62,970 bases of DNA from assembly GCA_014189895.1 (NCBI GenBank), contig BJFQ01000006.1, positions 1 to 62,970 on the forward strand. The letters are read 5' to 3'. Source of the DNA: Acidobacteriota bacterium (lineage in GTDB: Bacteria; Acidobacteriota; Holophagae; Holophagales; Holophagaceae). The notes beneath the pieces were generated by a model that saw only the letters and a list, made by a program, of their open reading frames with translations, made no database searches and had not been told where the DNA came from. Both the position numbers and the translations under genes were made by a program. Below are positions 8,992 to 16,660 of the stretch, piece by piece (position 1 is the first letter of the stretch; every line of letters starts with the position of its first letter).

Positions 8992-9360
8992 ATGAAAGAA
9001 ACCTCTGATAAATACAAGTTTGAGGCAGCCGTTCAGCGACCGCTGAGTATCGTTTTTCGTCATCCTAATGGGGCCTGGGAGGGTCATGACTACTTGATCG
9101 AAGTAGTGACAGAACGCCAGGGACTCGATAGCTTTGATGTTGTCATGGACTTTAGAGAACTGGAATCTCATCTCGACGCTCTTCTGGATCCTTTCCGGGG
9201 AAAACTTTTATCAGACTCAGGAATTAATGATCCTATCGAATTGGCTCAACATCTTGCGCGTGAGTTAGAGAAACAAGTTCCGCCCCCAGCTCAGATTAAA
9301 GAAATTAATCTCATCGACGGTCACCAACAACGTCTCACCTATCGAGTTGGTCGTGGATAA
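8992..9360 (+). CDS. Divergent 6-pyruvoyltetrahydropterin synthase / QueD-like protein, metal site degraded
   Basis: The 122-residue protein follows the QueD/PTPS fold pattern: an initial FEAA strand, GHDYLIEVVTE, VVMDFRELESHLDALLD, then a DPIELAQHLARELE helix. However, the zinc histidine of the first strand is missing (FEAAVQ replaces FDAAH), the HGH motif is WEGH, and no catalytic cysteine is seen in the usual place. It therefore probably lacks classical synthase activity. The start has AAGGA about 8 bp upstream. It overlaps murA, suggesting co-expression. The family call is by eye and moderately sure; a role is not assignable. Confidence 0.6.
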   Translation: MKETSDKYKFEAAVQRPLSIVFRHPNGAWEGHDYLIEVVTERQGLDSFDVVMDFRELESHLDALLDPFRGKLLSDSGINDPIELAQHLARELEKQVPPPAQIKEINLIDGHQQRLTYRVGRG

Positions 9361-10645
9361 AATCACTTTACGCGGCGGGTCACATCTTCATGGATCGATA
9401 GAAATTTCTGGAGCCAAAAATGCAGCGCTCCCATGCATGGCGGCATGCCTACTCACCGATGAAACTTTAATTTTAAAAAACTTACCGGCCGTAGCAGATA
9501 TACGAACGATGGAGAAAGTTCTAGGCACCTTGGGAACTCTTGTTTCTCATGAAACAAGTCCTTCTCTTCTGGCTATTAGCCAATCTCTAACCTGCAATCA
9601 ACCTAGTGACTTTAAGGCTCCTTATGAATTAGTGAAAACAATGCGGGCTTCCATTCTTGTGCTGGGCCCACTCTTAACGCGTTTTGGAAAAGCTTCAGTC
9701 TCCTTGCCAGGAGGATGTGCAATCGGTGCAAGGCCCATCGATCTTCACTTAGAGGTTTTGTCTAAAATGGGAGCTTCTATTGATATTCATCATGGATACG
9801 TAGAAGCGGCCCTTCCTTCAGGAAAAAGGCTCAGGGGTATTGATCATACCTTTCCATATGTCAGTGTAGGAGCGACAGAGAATAGCTTATTAGCCGCTGC
9901 GCTCGCTGATGGAAAAACCATTCTGAGAAATGCCGCTCAAGAACCAGAAGTTTCAGATCTCGCTTTCCTTTTGGTTGCGATGGGAATTCCCGTTGAAGGG
10001 ATTGGCACCTCAACACTGACTATCGAGGGTCAACTCCGGGCCCGCGGAGCTCATTACACGATCATCCCCGACCGTATCGAAGTGGGTACTTTCATATGCG
10101 CCTTAGCCATTACGGGTGGATCCTTGAGTCTCTTGGGGGTGATCTTGGAGCATGTGGAAACCCTCCTGGTAGCTTTAGAGCGATCAGGATGTCAATACCG
10201 ATACGATGTAGCCAAAAAGATTCTTCACCTAGAGCGCTCGCCCTCCGATCGTTTACAACCCATTCATATCAGCACGGCTCCTTACCCAGACTTCCCTACG
10301 GATCTGCAGGCACAATGTATGGCAGTTTTAACTCAAGCCGAAGGAACATCCACGATTATTGAGAATATTTTTGAAAATAGATTCCAACATGTTATGGAAC
10401 TCCAGCGTTTAGGTGCATCAATCGATATTGATGGACGCACTGCACGCGTTCACGGCCCTTCTCGTCTCTCGGGTACAACCGTAATGGCCTCTGACCTAAG
10501 AGCTTCTGCCGGACTCGTGATTGCAGGGTTGGTTGCAGAAGGATCCACAACCATTGAGCGCATTTATCATCTTGATCGAGGCTATGCGCATCTCGACCAT
10601 AAACTTCGATCCGTAGGTGTCGATATTCAGCGCATAAGAACCTAG
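9353..10645 (+). CDS. murA: UDP-N-acetylglucosamine 1-carboxyvinyltransferase
   Basis: MurA transfers enolpyruvate from PEP to UDP-GlcNAc, the first committed step of peptidoglycan synthesis. The protein starts MDKITLRGGSHLHG and has the fosfomycin-target cysteine at about residue 122 in PGGCAIGARPIDLH. ISGAKNAALP, SVGATENSLLAAA and DRIEVGTFICALA also match. The GTG at 9353 gives the conventional N-terminus; a TTG at 9347 is also in frame. It overlaps the upstream QueD-like gene by 8 bp, implying translational coupling. Confidence 0.96.
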   Translation: MDKITLRGGSHLHGSIEISGAKNAALPCMAACLLTDETLILKNLPAVADIRTMEKVLGTLGTLVSHETSPSLLAISQSLTCNQPSDFKAPYELVKTMRASILVLGPLLTRFGKASVSLPGGCAIGARPIDLHLEVLSKMGASIDIHHGYVEAALPSGKRLRGIDHTFPYVSVGATENSLLAAALADGKTILRNAAQEPEVSDLAFLLVAMGIPVEGIGTSTLTIEGQLRARGAHYTIIPDRIEVGTFICALAITGGSLSLLGVILEHVETLLVALERSGCQYRYDVAKKILHLERSPSDRLQPIHISTAPYPDFPTDLQAQCMAVLTQAEGTSTIIENIFENRFQHVMELQRLGASIDIDGRTARVHGPSRLSGTTVMASDLRASAGLVIAGLVAEGSTTIERIYHLDRGYAHLDHKLRSVGVDIQRIRT

Positions 10646-10693
10646 GCGATTAGTCTATTGGGTTTTCATACGCCCTGGGTTCCGTTAGAATAG

Positions 10694-11656
10694 GTGATGG
10701 GGCGACATATGCTAGGAGAAATGAAGATTTTTTCTGGGAGCAGCCACCCTAACCTTGCAAAGTCAATTGCCGGACATATGGGCATGCCCTTGGGCGAACT
10801 AAAAATTACTCGATTCAGCAACGAGAATATCAAAGTTAAAATTGAAGAAAATGTGCGTGAAAGCGATGTCTTTGTTGTCCAGACCACGACATCCCCTGTA
10901 AGCGATTATTTACTAGAGCTCTTGATTATGATTGATGCGCTTAAGTTTGCGTCAGCCGCACGTATCACGGCTGTTCTTCCCTACTTTCCATACGCACGTA
11001 GCGACAAAAAGGATGAAGCACGTATTTCCATCACAGCGAGACTAGTCGCCGATCTCTTGGAAACCGCAGGAGCGGACCGAGTATTAACAATGAATCTGCA
11101 TGCGCCTCAAATTCTAGGGTTCTTCAGAAAGCCTGCGGATCATCTTTTGGCTTCGCCCATATTGGCCCAATACTTTAAAACTAAGGATTTATCTAATTCA
11201 GTGGTCGTTGCGACGGATGCTGGGGCGGCTAAATTCGCTGGAACCTTTGCAAAACGCTTGGGTATCCCCTTGGCCATTATCGACAAGCGTCGTTCTGATG
11301 ATTCTGAGCGTGCTCAAAGTGTTGCACTCATTGGAGAAGTCAGTGGGATGGATGCCATCATCTATGACGATGAAATCTCCACGGGGGGCTCGATCAAAGC
11401 AGCTAGTCGTATGTTGAAAGAGGCAGGGGTTCGATCGGTCCAAGTTGGAGTTACCCATCCCGTTCTCTCGGGGAATGCCGTCGAGTGCCTCAATGAAGCG
11501 GAACTCAATGAGATCGTTGTCACGGATACGATTCCCATCGCCGATGACAAGGCATCCGCTCTTAAGGGCCTGAAGGTGTTATCAACCGCTTCTATGTTCG
11601 GCGACGCCGTCATGAGAATTCATGAGGGACGAAGTATCTCCGAAATGATGGGTTAA
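10694..11656 (+). CDS. prs: Ribose-phosphate pyrophosphokinase (PRPP synthase)
   Basis: Makes PRPP from ribose 5-phosphate and ATP for purine, pyrimidine, His and Trp synthesis. Family signatures are all present: KIFSGSSHPNL at the start, RFSNENIKVKI, LPYFPYARSDKK, the NLHAPQILGFF segment and the PRPP-binding loop IIYDDEISTGGSI. The start is uncertain: in-frame GTG (10694), ATG (10697), ATG (10709) and ATG (10721) all occur, and the last gives the canonical MKIFSGS terminus but has AGGAG only 2 bp away. One base separates its stop from the next frame. Confidence 0.95.
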   Translation: MMGRHMLGEMKIFSGSSHPNLAKSIAGHMGMPLGELKITRFSNENIKVKIEENVRESDVFVVQTTTSPVSDYLLELLIMIDALKFASAARITAVLPYFPYARSDKKDEARISITARLVADLLETAGADRVLTMNLHAPQILGFFRKPADHLLASPILAQYFKTKDLSNSVVVATDAGAAKFAGTFAKRLGIPLAIIDKRRSDDSERAQSVALIGEVSGMDAIIYDDEISTGGSIKAASRMLKEAGVRSVQVGVTHPVLSGNAVECLNEAELNEIVVTDTIPIADDKASALKGLKVLSTASMFGDAVMRIHEGRSISEMMG

Positions 11657-11657
11657 C

Positions 11658-12311
11658 TTGAACACGCTTCGTCACCTGTTAGTTCAGCGGGCGGCTAGAT
11701 TACAAGATCGACCGGCTCTAAGTTGTAAAGCCTGGGGCACCCTAGACTATAGCCAATTGAGGAATCGAGTCGAAGGAGTAGCTCTAGGCTTGATGGTAGA
11801 CGCTCCGCCTCCTGAGACGCTCTACTATGTACCTTCGAGTGATTCAGGATCGCCTAATGGGCCCTGGAGCTGGATTGCAGAAGTCGCAGTGATCGCCTGT
11901 GGTTTTGTCTGGAGTCCCCAAGGTAATCCGATCGATTCTTCTGTTTTAGGTGGTCCACGCTTCAACGATGAAGAAGGCCGGGGGCCTTTTCATGATCGTG
12001 ATCATCAGATCACTGGATCCTGTTTGGCTGTTTCGGGACTATCTCACAAAGATATCTTATTGAGACTCCAGCGAGAAAATGAAAAACGAGGCTGGGATCA
12101 TACGACAAAACTTTCCTTATCGTGCTCTGATGCAACGACGGCAAGCGGACGGGCGCTTCTGTGGAATGCGCTTTATGCTGGAAGCCATGTCATCTTGACT
12201 GAGCCAGAACTTCCCTCCCGTTTTCAAACATTCTTTTCTAAAAATAAGCCCATCCCTGCGTCTTTAGAGAATTGGGGTGATTTTTGGATACCCAATCAAG
12301 ATTTGGGGTGA
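11658..12311 (+). pseudogene. Truncated, degenerate AMP-dependent synthetase (ANL) N-terminal domain
   Basis: The 217-codon frame opens with RAARLQDRPALSCKAWGTLDYSQLRNRV, where segments match the usual N-terminus of acyl/aryl-CoA ligases (compare RPAL plus LTYAEL). Later LSHKDILLRL and LLWNALYAGSHVIL resemble segments that follow the P-loop in ligases such as MenE. The Ser/Thr/Gly-rich ATP loop is reduced to an ITGSCLAVSG stretch, and the whole catalytic second half is missing. It begins with TTG one base after prs. It may be a decaying gene or a small repurposed protein. Motif matching was by eye. Confidence 0.5.
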
Positions 12312-12433
12312 TAACGATGCTACGGAAGGTGAGAGCGACGACGGGCATTCAGGGGCTGTCTTTCTCCTAGCGAAGAGCCATTAAGCTCAACGGGATCAAG
12401 AATCGTATTTCACGAAACATAGGTATTGTGCTG

Positions 12434-12532
12434 ATGCGAAGTAGTCGCCCAAAAAAGGTGGTTCGGCTCATGGGCTACGCCCTTCCTTTTATTATTTTTA
12501 TTTCCTTATTTGGTCTGGCATTAAAAATATAA
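12434..12532 (+). CDS. Possible 32-residue single-span membrane protein
   Basis: An ATG-started frame of 32 codons encodes a basic N-terminus (MRSSRPKKVVRL) followed by one hydrophobic span (ALPFIIFISLFGLAL). The frame stays open upstream to 12371, with a GTG at 12428 as another start. No strong ribosome-binding site is present. The basic-then-hydrophobic layout in an otherwise empty gap argues for a real small protein but does not prove it. Confidence 0.35.
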   Translation: MRSSRPKKVVRLMGYALPFIIFISLFGLALKI

Positions 12533-12536
12533 AGAT

Positions 12537-12611
12537 TGGTAGTCCCAAGGGGAATCGAACCCCTGCTACCGCCGTGAGAGGGCAGTGTCCTAACCGCTAG
12601 ACGATGGGACC
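12537..12611 (-). tRNA. tRNA-Glu (anticodon CTC)
   Basis: Read on the minus strand from 12611, the sequence folds as a 75-nt tRNA including an encoded CCA end. The acceptor stem is GGTCCCA with TGGGACT (a G-T wobble at the first pair). The anticodon loop CTCTCAC carries CTC, and the T arm has GGTTCGATTCC. Confidence 0.95.
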
Positions 12612-12625
12612 GATTTTTTTCTTGA

Positions 12626-12700
12626 TGGTTGGGGAGGAAGGATTCGAACCCTCACCTGACAGATTCAGAATCTGTTGTCCTACCATTAGACCACTCCCCA
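12626..12700 (-). tRNA. tRNA-Gln (anticodon CTG)
   Basis: The minus strand from 12700 folds as a 75-nt tRNA with an encoded CCA. The acceptor stem is TGGGGAG with CTCCCCA, the anticodon stem is CAGAT/ATCTG around loop TCTGA with anticodon CTG, and the T arm has GGTTCGAATCC. It sits 14 bp upstream of tRNA-Glu on the same strand, so the two are probably processed from one transcript. Confidence 0.95.
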
Positions 12701-12783
12701 GAGAGTGGAATTAGAATTCTAACAAGGTGGTTGAAAGAACCCAACTGTTGATTTAGAAAGTTGTGAAAGATCTGGCAATCATT

Positions 12784-12814
12784 AAAAAAGGGCCTGATGA
12801 ACAGGCCCTTTTTT
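12784..12814 (-). terminator. Rho-independent terminator of the HU gene
   Basis: GGGCCTG and CAGGCCC form a perfect 7-bp stem around a 5-nt loop, flanked by six A on one side and six T on the other. On the minus strand this lies 18 bp past the HU stop and ends in a U-run. Its symmetry lets it work in both directions. Confidence 0.85.
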
Positions 12815-12831
12815 AGGCATTCTGAAAAAAG

Positions 12832-13113
12832 TTACTTCTTGCCTTTTTTCTGAGCTGAAGCAGCTTTGAAGCCGATGGATGAAGAAGCTTTGATTTGGAT
12901 GGCTTCACCCGTTTGTGGGTTACGACCCACACGAGCCTTGCGTTGACGCAAGGTGAAGGTACCAAAACCAAAAATGCTCACGCGGTCACCCTTGTGGACG
13001 CCTTTGGCGATGTTCTCAAAAACGTTCTTCAGGGCATCATAAGTAGCAGACTTAGGTGCTCCGAGTTCGTCGGCTAGCGAGTCAGATAGCTCGCGGAGTG
13101 ATAGATTGGCCAT
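12832..13113 (-). CDS. hup: HU-family DNA-binding protein
   Basis: A 93-residue nucleoid protein. It has the HU/IHF pattern: helical N-terminus (LRELSDSLADELG), VSIFGFGTFTLRQRKARVGRNPQTGEAI with the DNA-intercalating RNPQTG turn, and a lysine-rich tail (AQKKGKK). It acts as a dimer that bends and wraps DNA. The ATG has AAGGAG about 6 bp upstream, a promoter at 13166-13193 and a strong terminator downstream, so it is a single-gene unit. A second, divergent HU/IHF-type gene is at 49980-50273. Confidence 0.95.
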   Translation of the reverse strand: MANLSLRELSDSLADELGAPKSATYDALKNVFENIAKGVHKGDRVSIFGFGTFTLRQRKARVGRNPQTGEAIQIKASSSIGFKAASAQKKGKK

Positions 13114-13165
13114 ATTGATCTCCTTAGAGGTTGTCCTCTTTCAAATGCTATCAGGAGAAATAGCC

Positions 13166-13193
13166 AATATATATGCGGAAAATATGAGATCAA
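13166..13193 (-). promoter_or_regulatory. Candidate promoter for the HU gene
   Basis: On the minus strand, TTGATC (13193-13188) and TATATT (13171-13166) are separated by 16 bp, about 50 bp upstream of the HU start. This is a good sigma-70-like match in an AT-rich region. Confidence 0.45.
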
Positions 13194-13312
13194 GAAGAAT
13201 TTTTCCTTGTTGGGAAAGGGGCTCGAGTGGGAAGATGGGTCAAGTCCGCTACAAAAAAAGGGCGTTTTCTGTATTTTCTAGATACGTTTTTTATTTCCTG
13301 GATATATTTTAA

Positions 13313-14251
13313 ATGTTGCAAATAGTGTACATAGCTATCATTTCATTCCTCACAGCTCTGATAGATGGGGTCTTGGCGCATTGCTTCCGTTCCCTGCCTT
13401 TGTACCGGAGGCACTTCTATCTCTCGGTGGCCTTGATCTTAGTCCCAATGGGGGCATTGCCCCTGGGTTTAGGCACCCAGGTCATCGGGGTTTTAATGGG
13501 GTTGACCCTACCTGCTCTTCTAAGAATGAGTACGCGATCTTGGTTTGCGCACTCCTGGATGAAAGGATCATTCAAGCGAAAGGATACCAACAGGCCCCTC
13601 ATCGTGATTGCAGATCCCCATTGGTCACAAGACACCGGTCATCTGAAAGAGATCCAAAAAAAATATGTTCAGGCAGATTGGCTGTTCCTAGGTGACTGCT
13701 TTGATCTTTGGATCGGGCTTCCTAACTACGAAACATCAGCACAAAAAGAATTTTTAAATTGGGTCGATCAACGTCGCCAAGAAGGGGCTTGGGTCGGTCT
13801 TTGGCTAGGTAACCGAGAATATTTTCTCGATTACCTAGCACCAAGATTTGATTTAATGGGCGAAGGTACGGGGGGGTACTTGGCGGGAGAATCTCTTTAC
13901 TTTGAACATGGAGATCTCATCAACAAGGGCGACGTTCAATACCGCTTATGGAATCTCCTTTCGCGATCTTCTCTGGCGTGGATTATGTTTCGGCTCATTC
14001 CTTCCAGCTGGGGTCAGCGCTTGGGATCATGGTTGGAATCAAAACTGAGAACTACAAATCAGAATTATAAGATTATATTCCCTCAAGATTCTTTTTCCGA
14101 GGTTGCTCAATCCTTTTCCCCTTCCACCTTTATCGTTGGACATTTCCATACAGAACACCAAGTGGAAAACGGGAGAGTGATTCCATGGAATTATTCAGGG
14201 GTCCACGCCCTTTGGTCTAAGGGTCATCTCGAGGTTAAATCGATCTCTTAA
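13313..14251 (+). CDS. LpxH-like metallophosphoesterase with N-terminal membrane segments
   Basis: The 312-residue protein joins about 75 hydrophobic N-terminal residues (probably two or three membrane spans, 1-22 and 36-70) to a calcineurin-like phosphoesterase domain. All metal motifs are visible: D101-x-H103, G127-D128, G166-N167-R168, H199-G200-D201 and G276-H277-x-H279. The GNR and FEHGD forms point to UDP-2,3-diacylglucosamine hydrolase (LpxH), which makes lipid X in lipid A synthesis. LpxH itself lacks membrane spans; Chlamydia LpxG is a membrane-linked alternative. Function in lipid A synthesis is inferred and fits the heptose kinase nearby. Confidence 0.65.
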   Translation: MLQIVYIAIISFLTALIDGVLAHCFRSLPLYRRHFYLSVALILVPMGALPLGLGTQVIGVLMGLTLPALLRMSTRSWFAHSWMKGSFKRKDTNRPLIVIADPHWSQDTGHLKEIQKKYVQADWLFLGDCFDLWIGLPNYETSAQKEFLNWVDQRRQEGAWVGLWLGNREYFLDYLAPRFDLMGEGTGGYLAGESLYFEHGDLINKGDVQYRLWNLLSRSSLAWIMFRLIPSSWGQRLGSWLESKLRTTNQNYKIIFPQDSFSEVAQSFSPSTFIVGHFHTEHQVENGRVIPWNYSGVHALWSKGHLEVKSIS

Positions 14252-14320
14252 GACCATGAGGGGGCTAGCCTTGCTCAACCCCGAGCACCCTGATAGGGTC
14301 TATAAGTAGTGGGAGAATGT

Positions 14321-14899
14321 ATGTTGAGAAAATATTATGCTGCTCTTATGGGGCTCCTCCTTCTAGCCTGTGGGCCCACCATTCGGTTCAACTATGATCC
14401 CGGTATTGATTTCAAATCCTTCAAGACATGGGCTTGGGTCGAGCAAAATGAATTTCGTGAAGGAGGTCGTGGAGCTCGACGTAATCAGCGACTCCTAACT
14501 GAACGACCCCTAATGGATAAACGTATCGAGGTTATTTTAGAAAAAGAATTGATCTCTATGGGTTATCAGAAAGTGAGTATATCGGAAGCTCAGTTCTTGG
14601 TCCGACAGTATGCTCGGTACAAACAAGTCCCCGTGGAGACTAGAACCCGCATGTCGTCGAATGGCTGGGGATGGGGCTGGGGATGGCCTGGACTAGGGAT
14701 CGGAGGAAGCATCTCGACTTCACGAAGAGATACCTACGAACAAGGGACGATCATGATTGAAATTGTCGATACAAAAACAAACGAACCTATTTGGGAAGCT
14801 GGGGCCGTAAATGCTTTATCCGATGTACGCGATCCCGATGAAGCCGATGCCCAAATTACGCGAGCTATCAAAGGGGCTTTAGCCAAACTGCCAAGATAG
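14321..14899 (+). CDS. DUF4136-type lipoprotein
   Basis: About 192 residues with a lipoprotein signal (MLRKYYAALMGLLLLACG, cysteine at residue 17). The body has DFKSFKTWAWV near residue 40, an R-x(n)-I-x(3)-L-E-K-E-L-I segment, and a C-terminal region (ETNEPIWEAGAV-like, then DADAQI and AIKGALAKLP) typical of DUF4136 lipoproteins. A Gly/Trp-rich stretch (GWGWGWGWPG) sits mid-protein. The ATG at 14321 has GGGAGA upstream; the in-frame GTG at 14309 is less likely. Its function is unknown; it probably resides at the outer membrane. Confidence 0.75.
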   Translation: MLRKYYAALMGLLLLACGPTIRFNYDPGIDFKSFKTWAWVEQNEFREGGRGARRNQRLLTERPLMDKRIEVILEKELISMGYQKVSISEAQFLVRQYARYKQVPVETRTRMSSNGWGWGWGWPGLGIGGSISTSRRDTYEQGTIMIEIVDTKTNEPIWEAGAVNALSDVRDPDEADAQITRAIKGALAKLPR

Positions 14900-14950
14900 A
14901 TTTCATTTATTTATAGCCCATGAGAAACTAGAGATTCTTATGGAGAGTTT

Positions 14951-15448
14951 ATGGCCCAAGTGATGCTCGGTGGAAATCCTGTACAAACGAATGGCGAATT
15001 ACCTAAGCTAGGAGAGACATGTCCCTCTATGGTCTTGGTTAAAAATGATTTATCCGAACTGACCCTTAAAGAACTCCAAGGAAAAAAAGTCGTTTTAAAT
15101 CTTTTTCCCAGCATCGATACACCTACGTGTAGCAAATCGGTTAAAGCCTTTAATGAGAAAGCCTCCGCGACTAGGAATACGGTGATCCTATGCGTGAGCG
15201 CCGATCTGCCGTTCGCCCAAAAACGCTTCTGTAGTAGCGAAGGGATTGAGAATGTGATGGCCGTCTCTACGTTTCGGGATCCCAGTGTATTAGATCGATT
15301 AGGCATCCGCTTAACAACAGGAAAATTGAAAGACTTGGCGACTCGCGCTGTCATCGTTTTAGATGAACAAGGAAAAGTCATTCATACGGAATTAGTGAGT
15401 GAAATTGCGAACGAGCCCAACTACGAATCAGCTCTAAGCGTCCTCTAA
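14951..15448 (+). CDS. tpx: Thiol peroxidase (Tpx, atypical 2-Cys peroxiredoxin)
   Basis: A 165-residue peroxiredoxin that reduces hydroperoxides with thioredoxin. The peroxidatic cysteine is C60 in FPSIDTPTC and the resolving cysteine is C94 in FAQKRFCSSEG, the same arrangement as E. coli Tpx (C61/C95). The N-terminal GNPVQTNGELPKLGE segment also matches. A GGAG precedes the start. The 3' end overlaps the convergent MFS gene by 15 bp. Confidence 0.96.
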   Translation: MAQVMLGGNPVQTNGELPKLGETCPSMVLVKNDLSELTLKELQGKKVVLNLFPSIDTPTCSKSVKAFNEKASATRNTVILCVSADLPFAQKRFCSSEGIENVMAVSTFRDPSVLDRLGIRLTTGKLKDLATRAVIVLDEQGKVIHTELVSEIANEPNYESALSVL

Positions 15449-16660
15449 GCGATCTAGTTTACGAAGGGTAGGAATTTTCCAAGCCACGGCACTGACTGTG
15501 GCTAAGGTCATAACCCCGCCGAATATAACACTAGGGACGACGCCTAGGATTCTCGCAGCCACACCGCTCTCGAAGGCTCCGATTTCATTACTGCTGCCGA
15601 TAAAAAAGGAGTTCACGGCACCCACTCTTCCCATAAGGTGTCGGGGGGTCTGTGTCTGTACTAGAGCCGATCGCATAATGACGCTCACGTTATCGGCGGC
15701 GCCACACACAACGAGAATCATCAGACTGATCGTGAACGAGCGAGAAAGGGCAAAAGCAATCCATCCAAGACCAAAAATAAAAACACAGATCAGGAGTCGC
15801 CTTCCCATGTGGCGAGCGGGGGGTGAAAAGGTGAGCCATAGGGACATGACAATAGCGCCCATCGCTGGGGCGCTTCGCAAAAGACCAAATCCTTTTTCTC
15901 CAACCTGCAGAATATCTCGAGCAAAAATGGGCAACAGTGAGGTAGCTCCACCGAAAAGAACGGCAAATAAGTCTAAAGTCAGCGCACCGAGGACGATTTT
16001 TTCTTTAAAGACAAACCGAACTCCATCGAAGAATCTTGTTTCATCGGAAACTTCTTTCTTGAAGCGAACAAGGGGTTGAATTTTAAGGTACGAAATCAGC
16101 GTGCAAAAGATGAGAATACACACGAAAGCATAAGCCATTCGATAGCCCAAAGGGATAAGGAATCCTCCCAAGATGGGTCCGATCACCATGGAAATATGAA
16201 AGGTACTGCTACGCATGGTAGAGGCGTTCACATAACTCTCTTTAGGAACAAGATCCGCGGCGAGCGCTTGGTAAGCGGGTCGAAAAAAAGCACGCCCAAT
16301 TCCACCAAGAGCTTGAGCCCCATAAAAAATCCATACATGCTGGGTTGATGTATTCCAATTGCTTACCACGAGCAAAAGCCCTCCAGCTAAAATCGGTAAC
16401 AAGGATAGAAGACAGAGGGTCTTGCGGTCCAATCGATCAGCGAGATAACCCCCAAAGAGGGTTAGGCTTAAAAAAGGAAGCGCCTCCGATAATCCAATTA
16501 ATCCCAACGAAAGCGGATTCTGGGTAAGGGTATAGACTTGCCAACCCAGAACAACCATTTGAATTTGATTGGCGATAAAAAGGGTAAATCCACCGATTAG
16601 AAACCAGCTGTAGGGTTTATAGCGAAGAGATTGAAACGGTGAGGAGGTCGACTCACTCAT
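15434..16660 (-). CDS. MFS transporter
   Basis: About 408 residues with around twelve hydrophobic spans. The loop-2/3 motif GGYLADRLDRKT is the MFS A-motif, and the overall pattern (LGWQVYTLT, then GIGRAFFRPAYQALAADLVP) resembles the EntS/enterobactin-exporter-like MFS group. The ATG at 16660 overlaps the permease stop as ATGAGTGA, so translation is coupled; a TTG at 16675 is a longer alternative. It ends the adaptor / permease / MFS transcript. Substrate is unknown. Confidence 0.8.
   Translation of the reverse strand: MSESTSSPFQSLRYKPYSWFLIGGFTLFIANQIQMVVLGWQVYTLTQNPLSLGLIGLSEALPFLSLTLFGGYLADRLDRKTLCLLSLLPILAGGLLLVVSNWNTSTQHVWIFYGAQALGGIGRAFFRPAYQALAADLVPKESYVNASTMRSSTFHISMVIGPILGGFLIPLGYRMAYAFVCILIFCTLISYLKIQPLVRFKKEVSDETRFFDGVRFVFKEKIVLGALTLDLFAVLFGGATSLLPIFARDILQVGEKGFGLLRSAPAMGAIVMSLWLTFSPPARHMGRRLLICVFIFGLGWIAFALSRSFTISLMILVVCGAADNVSVIMRSALVQTQTPRHLMGRVGAVNSFFIGSSNEIGAFESGVAARILGVVPSVIFGGVMTLATVSAVAWKIPTLRKLDRLEDA

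Noticed and set aside
13106-13312. A 68-codon frame between HU and the LpxH-like gene
   Set aside because: It overlaps the HU promoter and start region, has no recognisable protein features and no convincing ribosome-binding site.
15498-16079. A 193-codon frame opposite the MFS gene
   Set aside because: It is antisense to a well-supported transporter, and its basic, Arg/Thr-rich product is what antisense of membrane-protein codons looks like.
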